Shown in pieces: positions 43,855 to 55,213 of a stretch of 64,000 bases of DNA. The notes under the pieces were generated by a model. The model searched no databases. It saw only the letters and a list, made by a program, of their open reading frames with translations, and was not told the origin of the DNA. The DNA is from Eleusine coracana subsp. coracana. Its lineage: Eukaryota; Streptophyta; Magnoliopsida; Poales; Poaceae. The stretch is from the NCBI GenBank assembly GCA_032690845.1, contig CM064420.1, forward strand, positions 62,670,707-62,734,706. The letters run 5' to 3'. The translations under genes were made by a program, and so were the position numbers. Position 1 is the first letter of the stretch. Each line of letters begins with the position of its first letter.

Positions 43855-46800
43855 ATGATATCATCGGCGGCGCGCCAAGCATTCTCACGACGCACGATGG
43901 CCGGCTTGCTCGCGCTCGCTCTCTCGCTCTGCGCCGCCGCCGCCGTCCATGGCGCGACGGTGCACTCCGTGGCCGCGGCGCAGCAGGCGGCCGACCGCGT
44001 GGCGGGGCTGCCGGGGCAGCCTCCCGTGGAGTTCGCGCAGTACGCCGGGTACGTGACCGTGAACGAGACGCACGGGCGCGCCCTCTTCTACTGGTTCTTC
44101 GAGGCCACCGCCAACGCCGACAAGAAGCCGCTCGTGCTCTGGCTCAACGGCGGTACGTACACACACCTCCGCTCTCGTGCAATAAGCTGCAATTCTGAAC
44201 TCACCCTCTTCACCACACTCCACTCCACCGCACCGTCCACTGTTCGTACGTACTGCGCTTACTACTTTACTGCGCATTGATTTCCGTCGCTTGCTTGTTG
44301 CCGCTGCTTCTACTCCATGTTTTTCTTGGACCAAACTTTAATTTGCCGTCCTCTCCATTTCCGTCGCGGTGGTTGCTGCTGTAGCAATGGTTGGGAATTG
44401 AGGCGAGATATAGATAGGACGACGACGGCTGCTAGTCGCCTCTGTCCACAATACCTTCTTTCTTCGATGCTGACACCGAGTAAGAAGTGAGGTGGTTAGG
44501 CTATAGCCCATAGCAGGTAGCTATCGTGTGTGGTTGCAACTTGCAAGAGCAGAACTTGTGTGAATCGTGATGGCGTGCAAGTACTGCTAGCAGGACAGCA
44601 TCTAGAGTACCATCTAGACGATGCTACATGTTTCAGTCACAGTACTGCTAACAGGCCAGCATCTACCATCTTCGAAGTGAGTGAAAGTGAAGAGCTATCC
44701 AATCACGAGTAATTGTGCTCCGCCATTGATTTTCTTAAAAGCTCCACCATTAATTTTCTGATTACTGCTGGAGGTTGATGGTGTAATCGTTCAAGTAGTT
44801 GCTCCATCTAAAATCTCTTTCTTCCACCATTTGGTTGAACATACCTTTCACTCGGTGACCAGGTTTTGAATTTTGAAAGATACGTACGTAATCACTGCTT
44901 TTTCTTATTCGCCTTCGGCATATTTCTCGGTGCTGAAACTAGTCTTCTGTCGTAGCCGATCTCCTGTTTTTTTTTTTCAAAATGTGAAAATCATGAATTC
45001 GTATGATACTTCAGGTCCAGCAAAATCAAGAACCGAATTTACCGTGTGGATGCGTGTGTAATATCTGCACCGTAAGTTACAGAGCCATCGTTTCAAAAAT
45101 AGAAAATGACGGGGGATAAACTTTTTGCACTCCATTAATCGGCCGCTTTCGCCATCCGAAATTGGTCAATCTTACAGTCAAGGGCAGGACGGCGCTGTCA
45201 GCAATATTCACACAGTTGCTCAATGAGCCGGAGTCCCTGACCAGAGCAGCTAGCATCGTCCATGCATTTCCGTTTTCGTATCTTCTTCTGCCCATTACCA
45301 GTGGGACCCACGAGACGTAGACTGCTCCGTTCGAGAAGGATTGGTGCTGCGCTATAGTAGCTCCTACATGCCTACACACAGTGGTGCTGGAGCTCAATCT
45401 ACTCACTAATCACTAGCATAGCTTTCTTCAACCACGATCGCGCGAGCACTTTGCAAGCATGGCGTGGTCAGCAGTCAATACAGGGTCCGGGAACCAAGGG
45501 GGATCCATGCAACCAATGGGGCCTGGCTATGTATGTTTCTTCATCCTAGCGATGAGCTGACATTTTGGCCGAATTCGCGTCCTCGTGGGGATCCGCGAAG
45601 GCGTTGCCGACATTTCAAGCAAAGTGTTAACCTGGATGGAGCTGACTGAGCTGTTCTTTGGACCCTGGGTAATATTGTAGCTGGAAACGTGTAAGCTATG
45701 ACTCTAGTCTAGAGAATGGTAGGGCAGTGTCACTTAGACGTATCAGAAATGGCTGATCGGCTAGCTTCTAACAAGAGATCTGGGTCCTTTTATTTCTAGT
45801 TCAAATCATGTGCGTGGAAGTGCAGAAATTGAGAACAAACTACAATGATTAGAACACGGTCCAATATAATCAGGTCAGTTAGGACATACAAATACTAGTG
45901 CAAGTCCAACAACTAATTAGTACTATACGGGTAGGTAGTTAGTAGGCGAGGACAGGCACAGTGATCTTTCCAGTTTCGTGGAGAATAGTAGAAAACAAGC
46001 TGTTAGGCCGCCGAATCCGGTCATCCACACTAATGAATGAACCCCACGAAGATTTGGCTGTTAATTGATCCTCCTGATAATGCCTCTCGTCGAGGTTAGG
46101 TTGCTCGTGTATATGCCCTGGCGCGCCAGAAGCAGCCAAGCCTTTCCTTGTCAGTCTCTGTACAGAGACAGACACGGTCGTTCGTTTCCGATCCTTTCGC
46201 GGTGCGCGTCCGTGAACAGGCAGAACGCTTATCCATGCTCTGTCTCTGACTCTCCCCATCAAGCTAGGCACTTCTCTTTCAGCTAACGCACGCGCGCGCG
46301 CCCTTGTCCCATACCGGTCGTCCTCGCTCGATCGTCGTCCACACCGTCCCTAGCCCGACAGATAGCTCCGTGCCTGACGCGTCGAGCGATATTCCTTCGG
46401 AGAAAAGAGAAAGGTGAGGCGATCGGGGCAGGCTTCCGTTCCCGGGATATACGTAGAAAGTTGCTCGTCGATATCTGTTTGTATGGAACCAAGTATGCAA
46501 AGAGCAAAGGCGCCGCACGATAGTGCAAGTTATGAACGGCAGGAAGAATCGGGTCGGCATGGCGCTTTCACGGTGGGTGCGCGAATACACGCACGCCGCC
46601 ACGAGCGAGCTCGATCGCCAGAGACGACGGGCCGGGGACCGTGCACTGTGCTGTGTGCGCAGCGATGCATCATGCGCTAGCTGTGCCCACGCCCCACGGG
46701 ATCGATCGAAGCGAGTAGGCGAGCAGGAGCAGGCAAACCATATGCAGCGGCAGGACAGAGCGGTGTGTGGTTGCGGCAGCTTGAGCAGCCGCTAGTAGCC

Positions 46801-49170
46801 TCTCTCGCGCCCACCACCACTGTACTGTCCTTCGCACTCCGTCCACCCACTGTGCCGAAGCCGTCAGCTTCAGTGGACGGATCACATGCGCGGCCTCGTC
46901 AGTCGCCGGCGAGGTCGATGGGAGCGAGTAGGGACGCCAAGGATATTTACCGGTCCCTTCCCTCCGTGTAGTGAAGTGCAGGCTGCTGGTGGCTGGTGCT
47001 GCTTCCACTGCCTGTCTATCCGATCGTTACTAGCAGTACTCTAGAGTCTAGATCAGTGGACAGTGGACTGGTCCACGGGCGGGCGGCCCATGATTGAGCG
47101 GCGACTCAGTCCCGTGTCGCAACGCGATCCTTTTCGGTTCACGTCCTTGTCACGGCGGGGCTCCGTTCCCATTCCCTGCTGCGATATTTTCCTTTCTTTT
47201 TTTTTTCCCTCCATTCATTATTATCGGCTACGTGGATGTTTTTCATTTTCTAAGTTTCAGTCAATGTTAGATACCTGTACTTCTCCTTGCACAGTGATTT
47301 TTGAAAAGAATCTGGCTGAATTATGCTTCATCAGGATTCAGGACACGGGCCTGAACATATCCTTGCTGTCGCTGTTGCAGGGCCTGGGTGTTCGTCTATT
47401 GGGTACGGCGAAGCGGAGGAACTGGGCCCTTTCTTGGTGCAGAAGGGCAAGCCGGAGCTGAAATGGAACAACTACTCGTGGAACACAGGCATGCGTTGAT
47501 AATTCATTCTACAAGAGTATGCTTATGTTTTAGTTTGCTGAAACTTGAACGAACTGCGCGCAGAGGCCAACCTGATGTTCCTGGAGTCACCGGTGGGCGT
47601 CGGCTTCTCCTACACAAACACCAGCTCCGATCTGCAGCAGCTCGGTGACAAGATCACCGGTAATAAAATCATCCCCGGAATGATATCAGTGTTGAACACC
47701 GAAAAGAAAAACCATTCCCTAGTTTGCTTTATGAAGATTTCAAACCGTCTCTGAAATTGCTGACACGTCCATGTGCGTGCAGCTGACGACGCTTACATAT
47801 TCCTGCTCAACTGGTTCAAGAGGTTCCCGCAGTACAAGTCTCACGACTTCTACATCGCCGGAGAGAGCTACGCCGGTGAGCTACCTCCAATCTAATTTGT
47901 TCAGTCAGAGCACGCGTCTGGAAAGAAATTGAAATATTGTGACACGAGTTTAATCCCGTGCCGTGGTCTTCAAACTTGGCAGGGCACTACGTCCCGCAGC
48001 TGTCGGAGAAGATCTTCGACGGGAACAAGGTGGGGCCCAAGGAGAACTACATCAACTTCAAGGGGTTCATGGTCGGGAACGCGCTGATGGACGACGAGAC
48101 GGACCAGACGGGCATGATCGACTACGCGTGGGACCACGCCGTCATCTCCGACCGGGTGTACCGCGACGTCAAGGCGCGCTGCAACTTCAGCATGGAGAAC
48201 GTGACGGACGCGTGCAACGCCGCGCTGGACGCCTACTTCGCCGTGTACCGCCTCATCGACATGTACAGCCTCTACACCCCCGTCTGCACCGACCCCGGCT
48301 ACTCCTCCTCCGGCCACCGCAAGGTCGCCGTCCACGGCGCCGCGCCCAAAATCTTCTCCAAATACGTGCGTCATCATCTCCAGATCGATAATTCACTGAT
48401 CCTGGTTGCCTAGCTATATATCATGTTGATGAGATCGACCTCGTGAATTGAATTTCGTTGCAGCGAGGGTGGATCATGAGGCCGGCCGGGTACGACCCCT
48501 GCACGTCGGAGTACGCCGAGACCTACTTCAACCGGCCCGACGTCCAGGCGGCGCTGCACGCCAACGTGACCAAGCTCGGCTACAACTGGACGCACTGCAG
48601 GTATATGTCACTGCTGAGCTCTAGCAGTATCACTTACAATGTTCTCCCGATTGATCAGCCTTCTGATGAGCACTGACGGATCGACTCTCTTTGTGTGTGG
48701 TGCAGTAACGCGATCAACAAGTGGAACGACGCTGCCTTCTCCACGCTCCCCATCATCCGCAAGCTCGTCGCCGGCGGCCTCCGTGTGTGGGTCTTCAGCG
48801 GCGACACCGACGGGAGGATCCCCGTGACGGCGACGAGGCTCACACTCAACAAGCTCGGGCTCAAGACCGTCCAGGACTGGACGCCGTGGTACGACCACTT
48901 ACAGGTAATGTGTCTCACGAGCCGATCAGCGGCGACGAGCAGAGAATTCCGGAAACAACAACTCGTCGCTGAGAGCATTTCAAATTGACGGCGCATCTTT
49001 TGACTGCTGAAATGTAGGTTGGCGGGTGGACGATCGTGTACGAGGGCCTGACGTTCGTGACGATCCGCGGAGCCGGGCACGAGGTGCCTTTGCACGCGCC
49101 GCGCCAGGCGCTGACCCTCTTCAGCAACTTCCTGGCCGGCATCAAGATGCCACCGACGTCGTACCCCTAG
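43855..49170 (+). CDS. Serine carboxypeptidase (SCPL, carboxypeptidase II type), eight exons
   Basis: Exons 43855-44152, 47381-47488, 47564-47659, 47783-47875, 47983-48365, 48464-48600, 48706-48904 and 49018-49170 give 488 aa. Residues 1-33 form a signal peptide; a later start at Met15 (43897) would also leave one. NGGPGCSS at 98-105 forms the oxyanion region. The triad is Ser196 in GESYAG, Asp407 in SGDTDGRIP and His459 in GAGHE. N-X-S/T sites (for example NYS, NFS, NVT, NWT) fit a secreted or vacuolar glycoprotein. The segment around residues 300-325 corresponds to the linker excised in two-chain carboxypeptidase II enzymes. It would remove C-terminal residues from peptides, though SCPL relatives can be acyltransferases. 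Intron 2 appears to use a GC donor. Confidence 0.92.
44153..47380 (+). other. Intron 1 of carboxypeptidase gene, 3.2 kb
   Basis: Donor GTACGTAC, acceptor GTTGCAG. It is far longer than the other six introns (75-122 bases). GC-rich patches (46080-47180) are open on both strands but show no domain and no transposon ends that I can recognise. Inserted repeat DNA is likely. Confidence 0.7.
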
Positions 49171-49274
49171 TACCTACTAGTGGCTGCGCGCCGGCTGATA
49201 TGTCTTCTTTTTCTTCTTCTTTTTATCTTTTCACCCCAAAAGTTTCAAGTGTAATTCGATTGGGAAAAATGGGA

Positions 49275-49280
49275 AATAAA
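49275..49280 (+). terminator. Poly(A) signal of carboxypeptidase gene
   Basis: AATAAA, 105 bases after the stop codon at 49168-49170. Position and sequence fit a plant near-upstream polyadenylation element. Confidence 0.5.
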
Positions 49281-49318
49281 AGTCTTACTGATTTCAGCGT
49301 TCACAGCACATTGACCTA

Positions 49319-49420
49319 CACCTTGAATGCACTTCTGTGCGTCATTGAACTGAAAATGAATTCTTCCCTGCACCTTGAATGCACTTCTTGCATCTTTGAA
49401 CTGAAAATGATTTTTCTTCA
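49319..49420. repeat. Two-copy tandem repeat of about 51 bp
   Basis: The copies 49319-49370 and 49371-49420 both contain CACCTTGAATGCACTTCT and GAACTGAAAATGA. It lies just downstream of the carboxypeptidase polyadenylation signal. Confidence 0.8.
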
Positions 49421-50656
49421 CAAATGACGATACGGACATTGATCCTTATGAACACATACATAGCACTAAGGCACACCTCATAAACTTATGGAGTTATGGT
49501 GATGTTATCTCTTCTCCTTTCTTGGGCGTAGTGGCCATCCTCGTATGGCCCACTGATAAAAAGGTTGTTTGCAGATGGTGCCCTGTCAACAGTCATGCAG
49601 CTCATTATCTAGACAACTTATTTTTTAGGATACACACTAACAAAAGCCTAAAAAGCCTCTATTGTTGCCCGATTTTGGAGGGAGAGAGAAATTAGGGTAA
49701 TGTAATGTTACATTTGAACTCCTTTCTTTTAAGAACTAAGAGGAAATGAATATAATTACAAGAAAGACCATACACATGAATTTCTATATGCAGTAGATGA
49801 CTAGTGGGAAATTAATCTCGCAAAGTGATTAAAAAAATCTTGCAAAGTCTAAATAAAAACATAATTTTCAATTAATCAGTAAGCGTTATTACATCTGGAT
49901 TTTCAATGAAGAGCCAGCTAATATAGTGGACAACGACAATCCTATATTCCTATCTCATGCTAGTGCATACCAAAATGCACATAATTTTTTTGATGTTACC
50001 TACAAAATTATTAACAATTATATTATGTGGAATCACGTTGTCCACTATAACTTTTCAACAATATTCATAGGAAATAAATAATATATTTTTTTTTTGCACA
50101 TGATGTTACAACTGTTATAGCCGCGTAAAACAATTTATAGTAATGGATTTTCAAGTCTAGCTACACCATTCCTATGTTCATACCTTTATTACTTTCAACT
50201 TTCAATTATTGTGGTCGATCTCGAAACTGTACTTGCGGTTCATGTAAAAACAAAAGGCTCCAATTTTTTTTTTTTTGAGGAAAAAAAAACTCCAGTTGCA
50301 TTCGGTTCGCAGGACGGGCCACCATCAAACTGGGCCGTTTGCCCGTTTGTTACATAGCAGGCTTTAGCGTCACGATTCACGAACGCGCCCGTCACGTGTC
50401 TCCTTAACCGGACCTCTAACAGAGGCCCAAGACTAGTTTGGACTTGTAGATTCACAGCCCGAAATCATCTTCTTGCGAAACACTCCTCACTGTCCTCGGT
50501 TTCCTCCTGCAGTTCCACAGTTCCACCTCCCCCGTCCGCCTCATCGTCCTCGCTTCCCTTCTACCAGCCGCCTCGCTCCCCTGTTCGTCGCAAAACCTCG
50601 CCGCGAATCACTCCCCCGACCCGTAGAAGCCGACGAGGTAGCACCACGTGCCGGCC
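49421..50656. other. Intergenic DNA and promoter of proteasome gene
   Basis: AT-rich to about 50280, then more GC-rich toward the start codon at 50657. No TATA box was recognised, which is common for housekeeping genes. No other gene is seen. Confidence 0.45.
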
Positions 50657-53600
50657 ATGGGTGACAGCCAGTACTCCTTCTCCCTCACCACCTTCAGGTT
50701 CGTGTCTATGCTCTCGCGCTTTCTCCCTTCGCTCGAGATCGGGCGAGATTTGGTCTACTTTTGGTGGTGCGATTGTGAGTTGTTCGTCGATTTCTTTGCA
50801 GCCCGTCGGGGAAGCTGGTGCAGATCGAGCACGCGCTCACGGCGGTCGGATCCGGCCAGACCTCGCTCGGGATCAAAGGTACGATCCGTTCAGAAATCGC
50901 TCCCCTTAACTTTCTTCTGTGAATATTGGTTTTGCTTCTGGCGGATAAAATTAGAGGTTTAATTTAGCCAGTTCGAAGCGGCTATGTGTGCCTTTTAGGA
51001 TCTCCACGGCATTAGGGCAGCGTGTAAGGTTTAAAGGTTCCATCAAATGTGTAGTGTACGATTTAGGTTTTGCGTTTTGTGTGTTTGTGGTCCTTCGCCC
51101 TTATTGATGTCTGCTTTGATATAAGAGCTTATTCCCGTGGCATCTAAAATATTATGCTGGTGTTGATTTTGAATTTCAGTACAATTGCAAATGAGTTTTA
51201 TAGTTTTTGCGTGGCTGGAAGCTTTTGAATATGCTAGGAACATTGCCATTGCAGTTAAATTCTGGAATTCTAGCTGCACTCGATGCACAATAGGGGGACT
51301 AAGGTTGCAGTTTTGTTCATCTGCTTCATATCTGGCATTCTGATTAGTGTACTTGTTTTTCAAATAAACTAATGTTGCCACTTAACAGATTTGTGCGGTA
51401 AATTGAAAGCTATACTTCAATTGCCCATGAATCTTGTATCAGTATTTCAATCACTGAACAAAACTGACATGCATTCGTCTAGTTACTGCTGATACTTGTT
51501 CTATTGAATGAAATTGTGTCACAGTAGGCTTATGGTATGTTTTTATCAGATTGTTCTATTCTATATTTATCTGGTCATCACTGTTGCATGTTGAGGGATT
51601 GGAACCTAGCTCTCCTCTTTCTGAGATTCATCTTTCATCTTCGCAGCTGCTAATGGTGTAGTTATTGCCACTGAGAAGAAATTGCCTTCTATTTTGGTGG
51701 ATGAAACATCTGTAAGTGTCATCCTTCAATTTTATCTTTATCATTCAACAACATTGTATCCTTCTTTGTTATAAGAAGTGCTTATAAATCCCTATTTGCT
51801 AAATTGTAGGTGCAAAAAATCCAGTCATTGACTCCAAATATTGGAGTTGTTTACAGGTGATTCTCATGATCCTTTTCATGATCTTGTAATTAGTTTGTTT
51901 ATATTGAGGTTATGATATGATTTTGTGTGCTTGCTTTGAACTATCCCAATTTCACACTCTATAAGTAGTGTGCTTGTACTTGCTTTGAGCATTTTAGTGG
52001 CTATCTTGTTCTTTGATTATTTGATAGGCTCACTAATAAAACTATATCTTTAAAGTTATTACCATGTGTTGCAAAAATGGCCTGGTCCATGTCCAATGTA
52101 AAACCACAAGATGATTGATAAATGAACTGTGTATATACTCTTTTGCAAACAGAATTTTGGACATTTCTAGTTGAACCTTTTGTTTTAGCAGTAGCAAATA
52201 TGAAGCTTCAACCTTTTTAGGCAATTTGATGAATTTTGCAAGGAGAGTTAGATTGTTTTTGTTATTAATATGTAAAACGTGATTATCTTAATATGCAAAT
52301 ACTTTGTTTGATTTGAATAATTATCTGAAAACAGATTGTTGGTTTCTTCTACCAGTTTCTTGCCATTGATATATGTTCCATACATCCATTTAAGTGGTGT
52401 GATGTGATGGTTGGCATTTAATCTTTGAATTGCCAAAGTTCCTTTTTCCTGTGATACTTACCTTACATTGTTTGCAGTGGAATGGGTCCTGATTTTAGAG
52501 TTCTTGTGAGGAAAAGTCGGAAGCAAGCACAGCAGTATTATCGGCTCTACAAGGTATGCTTCTTGACAGTTCATTTATTCAAACTTTGAAAAATTGTTTT
52601 TATAGGTACATGTACTGTACTATTAGTTTTATTACCACAAGGTAATATTTTTGTTTGTGATTATTGTTTCTTATTGTCAAATGCAGGAAACTATACCTGT
52701 TACACAGCTTGTCCGAGAGACTGCTGCTGTTATGCAGGAGTTCACACAATCAGGGTATGTGTCCATGCTCGTTTTATTAGTGGTGACGATGATCACGAAC
52801 TTGCTCTTGTAAATTTATAAATGAGGAATTAAGTTACTGAAACCCTGCATTGCATTGTGGCTAAATAGATTACAGCATCATATTAGAAAATACTTAACAT
52901 AATAGTCTACATTTCCCTTTTCTTATAATAATTGTTAAAGGCAAAAGAAATCATTTATACTCCTTATATACTGGATGTACTAATGTATGTTCTTGTGACC
53001 TTGTTTGTTTCAGTGGTGTTAGACCGTTTGGAGTATCATTGTTGATTGCTGGGTATGATGACAATGGCCCGCAGTTGTACCAGGTATGTACGAGGAGCTA
53101 CATAATAGAACTCCCTCCCGACTATTTCATGTTAAATGTAACATGATATAATTTCACACATGTTATAATATATCACCAAAATTTTGTTAATAAAGTTTTG
53201 GATGCCATTTTTCTGCTCCTCTTTGTTCAGGTTGATCCCTCAGGATCATACTTCTCGTGGAAAGCATCTGCCATGGGGAAAAATGTGTCCAACGCTAAGA
53301 CATTTCTTGAGAAGAGGTATGGAAGAGTTATCCAGCTGATATAAAATAAATTGCATTTTATTTTGTGATGATTTATGTTATACCACAGATGTATGGTTTC
53401 ACTGCATAACTTCTATTGGTGTTTTCATCTCAGGTACACAGAAGACATGGAGCTTGATGATGCCATCCATACTGCAATCTTGACTCTGAAAGAAGGGTAT
53501 CACATTGCTTTCTTGTAGTTATTTTTAAGTGTGCTTAGTCACTGACTGTTTCTGGACTTCACAGATATGAAGGACAAATCTCTGCGAACAACATTGAAAT

Positions 53601-54117
53601 CGGAATTATTCGAGCTGATCGCGAGTTCAAGTATGTTGTAGACTAGTTTATTTTCTTATCTTACTGCTATGTTTATGAGTACCTTTTGCTTCTCCAAATG
53701 AGCTAAATCCTTAGCTTCTACCTAATTTGTATAGGATGCCATCTCTATTTGTTTGTTAACAGCTTATAAGATCCTACCTCTTCATTATTTAGAACATTCT
53801 GATTGTTGATCGATAGTCCAATTTGTAGTTCTTTTGTTTTTTTAGATGATGATACTCATAAGCACATATCTTCAGCAGCTATTCTGTAATTGGTTCTTGT
53901 TTTAACTATTGGGTGTTGATTTAGCTGTGAGATGGGCACTAGGTCCAGTGTTTTTGTGCTTGATCCCTTTATAGCTGCAACAGTGAAGTTATTTGGTTTG
54001 AAGTAGGAGTACATCCTTTCTGGAATCAATGGTTTACTGATAAGCAATACTTGCTATACGAAATGCAGGGTTCTAAGCCCAGCAGAGATCAAGGATTTCC
54101 TGGAAGAGGTGGAGTAA
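50657..54117 (+). CDS. PAB1: 20S proteasome subunit alpha type-2, eleven exons
   Basis: Exons 50657-50697, 50802-50878, 51647-51711, 51810-51856, 52478-52553, 52687-52754, 53014-53083, 53231-53316, 53434-53496, 53565-53630 and 54069-54117, all GT-AG, give 235 aa, the usual length. The N terminus MGDSQYSFSLTTFSPSGKL is the alpha-subunit signature that forms the gate of the core particle. GPDFRVLVRKSRKQAQQYY, RPFGVSLLIAGYD and DPSGSYFSWKA identify alpha-2 (PAB). Alpha subunits are not catalytic; they form the outer rings and dock the 19S regulator in cytosol and nucleus. All reading phases agree at every junction. Confidence 0.96.
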
Positions 54118-55019
54118 GTTGGCGGTTGGCAATATACTGTTTCACGGATGGAACTGGAGCAGCCGCCCTGAAGCTTATGTTCTCTTTTCTATTGTCCGTT
54201 ACTGTAAACTGACTTGCTCCAGTGACATGGGATGAAATTTACATTTGAACCCTCGTGATGCACATTGTAGACATTGAAGATAATGTTAGGTGGATGTTGT
54301 ATTTGTCTCGCTCCTTGTTTGTCGCCAGATCTTTTATGCAACTTGTGTGATCCATATGCTTGTGATTCTTGACTCTTAATGTTCTTTGAATCGGAGCATG
54401 CGGTCAGCTCAAAATGCACTGGGCTTCGTTGTCACAAAAACCAAATTCTTTTGCACGTGGCCCTATACGCTGCCAACAAGGGTTATCATTGAGAAAAAGT
54501 GACCATGGTGAAGAATGCAGTTACCGAATTCCATATCCAGAAGCAAGTGAACATCGATTTGAAGCTTGACAGAGTTATATTGATTGTTGCTCATTCGTTA
54601 TTCTGACCTCACATTTGTGATCCTCGAGGATTTCTAAAAGGAAATTTAGGATATTATGATTATCAGTGTTTGGTAATGAAATTGGTACTATCAGTCATTC
54701 CCCCAGTCTTGAAATTAACCGAGCCGTCTTACTTTTGTAACTGTACGAGTATAGTACAAGAAATTTGTCTCAGTAGAAGTAGTACTACTGGGGCAATTTT
54801 TCTCAGAATAATTATGGTATCGTTTATAAAAAATAACATGGAAAATGTCAAAATTAGAGTGACCTTGACCTGCACAGAACTTTCCCTCTTGCAATCAGCA
54901 CTTCAGCAGTAAATCTGCGAGCCCCGATCGCACATCGTCTTCCTCCGGAGCGGCCGCCGTCGTTTTCAGGACCAGGCAGTCAGTTCCCCCCTTGCCCGTA
55001 TAAATCGCCCACCCGTCGG
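54118..55019. other. 3' flank of proteasome gene and upstream of nitrilase A
   Basis: No gene seen to about 54900; AT-rich. From 54910 the DNA is GC-rich and contains TATAAA at 54999-55004. If used as a TATA box, that motif would start transcription near 55030, inside the small reading frame that begins at 55020. Confidence 0.45.
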
Positions 55020-55205
55020 ATGGGTTGGTGCTCCCCGTCCACTCCCCGGCAGCTTCTCTCCACAGTTTCTCTCTTCGCCTTCGGCGCGGGCCTCCTCGCC
55101 GTCGGCATCCACCTCTCCTACGTCAACATCGAGCCACAGCGCGCGCGCACGCTCGCCCGCGACCAGTTCGTCAGGGACTACCTCCGCAGGAAACACGAGA
55201 AGTAA
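55020..55205 (+). CDS. Small one-span membrane-protein-like ORF upstream of nitrilase A
   Basis: 61 codons. Residues 1-12 are polar with MGWCSPSTPRQ; 13-32 form one hydrophobic helix (LSTVSLFAFGAGLLAVGIHL); the rest is basic, ending YLRRKHEK. Composition is protein-like. The stop at 55203-55205 lies 8 bases before the nitrilase ATG at 55214, in another frame. It could be a separate small protein on a two-cistron mRNA, an upstream ORF that limits nitrilase translation, or a chance frame. The TATAAA at 54999 sits too close for a transcript from it to include this ATG. No equivalent exists upstream of nitrilase B. I do not recognise the family with certainty. Confidence 0.5.
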   Translation: MGWCSPSTPRQLLSTVSLFAFGAGLLAVGIHLSYVNIEPQRARTLARDQFVRDYLRRKHEK

Positions 55206-55213
55206 TCGGCCCC

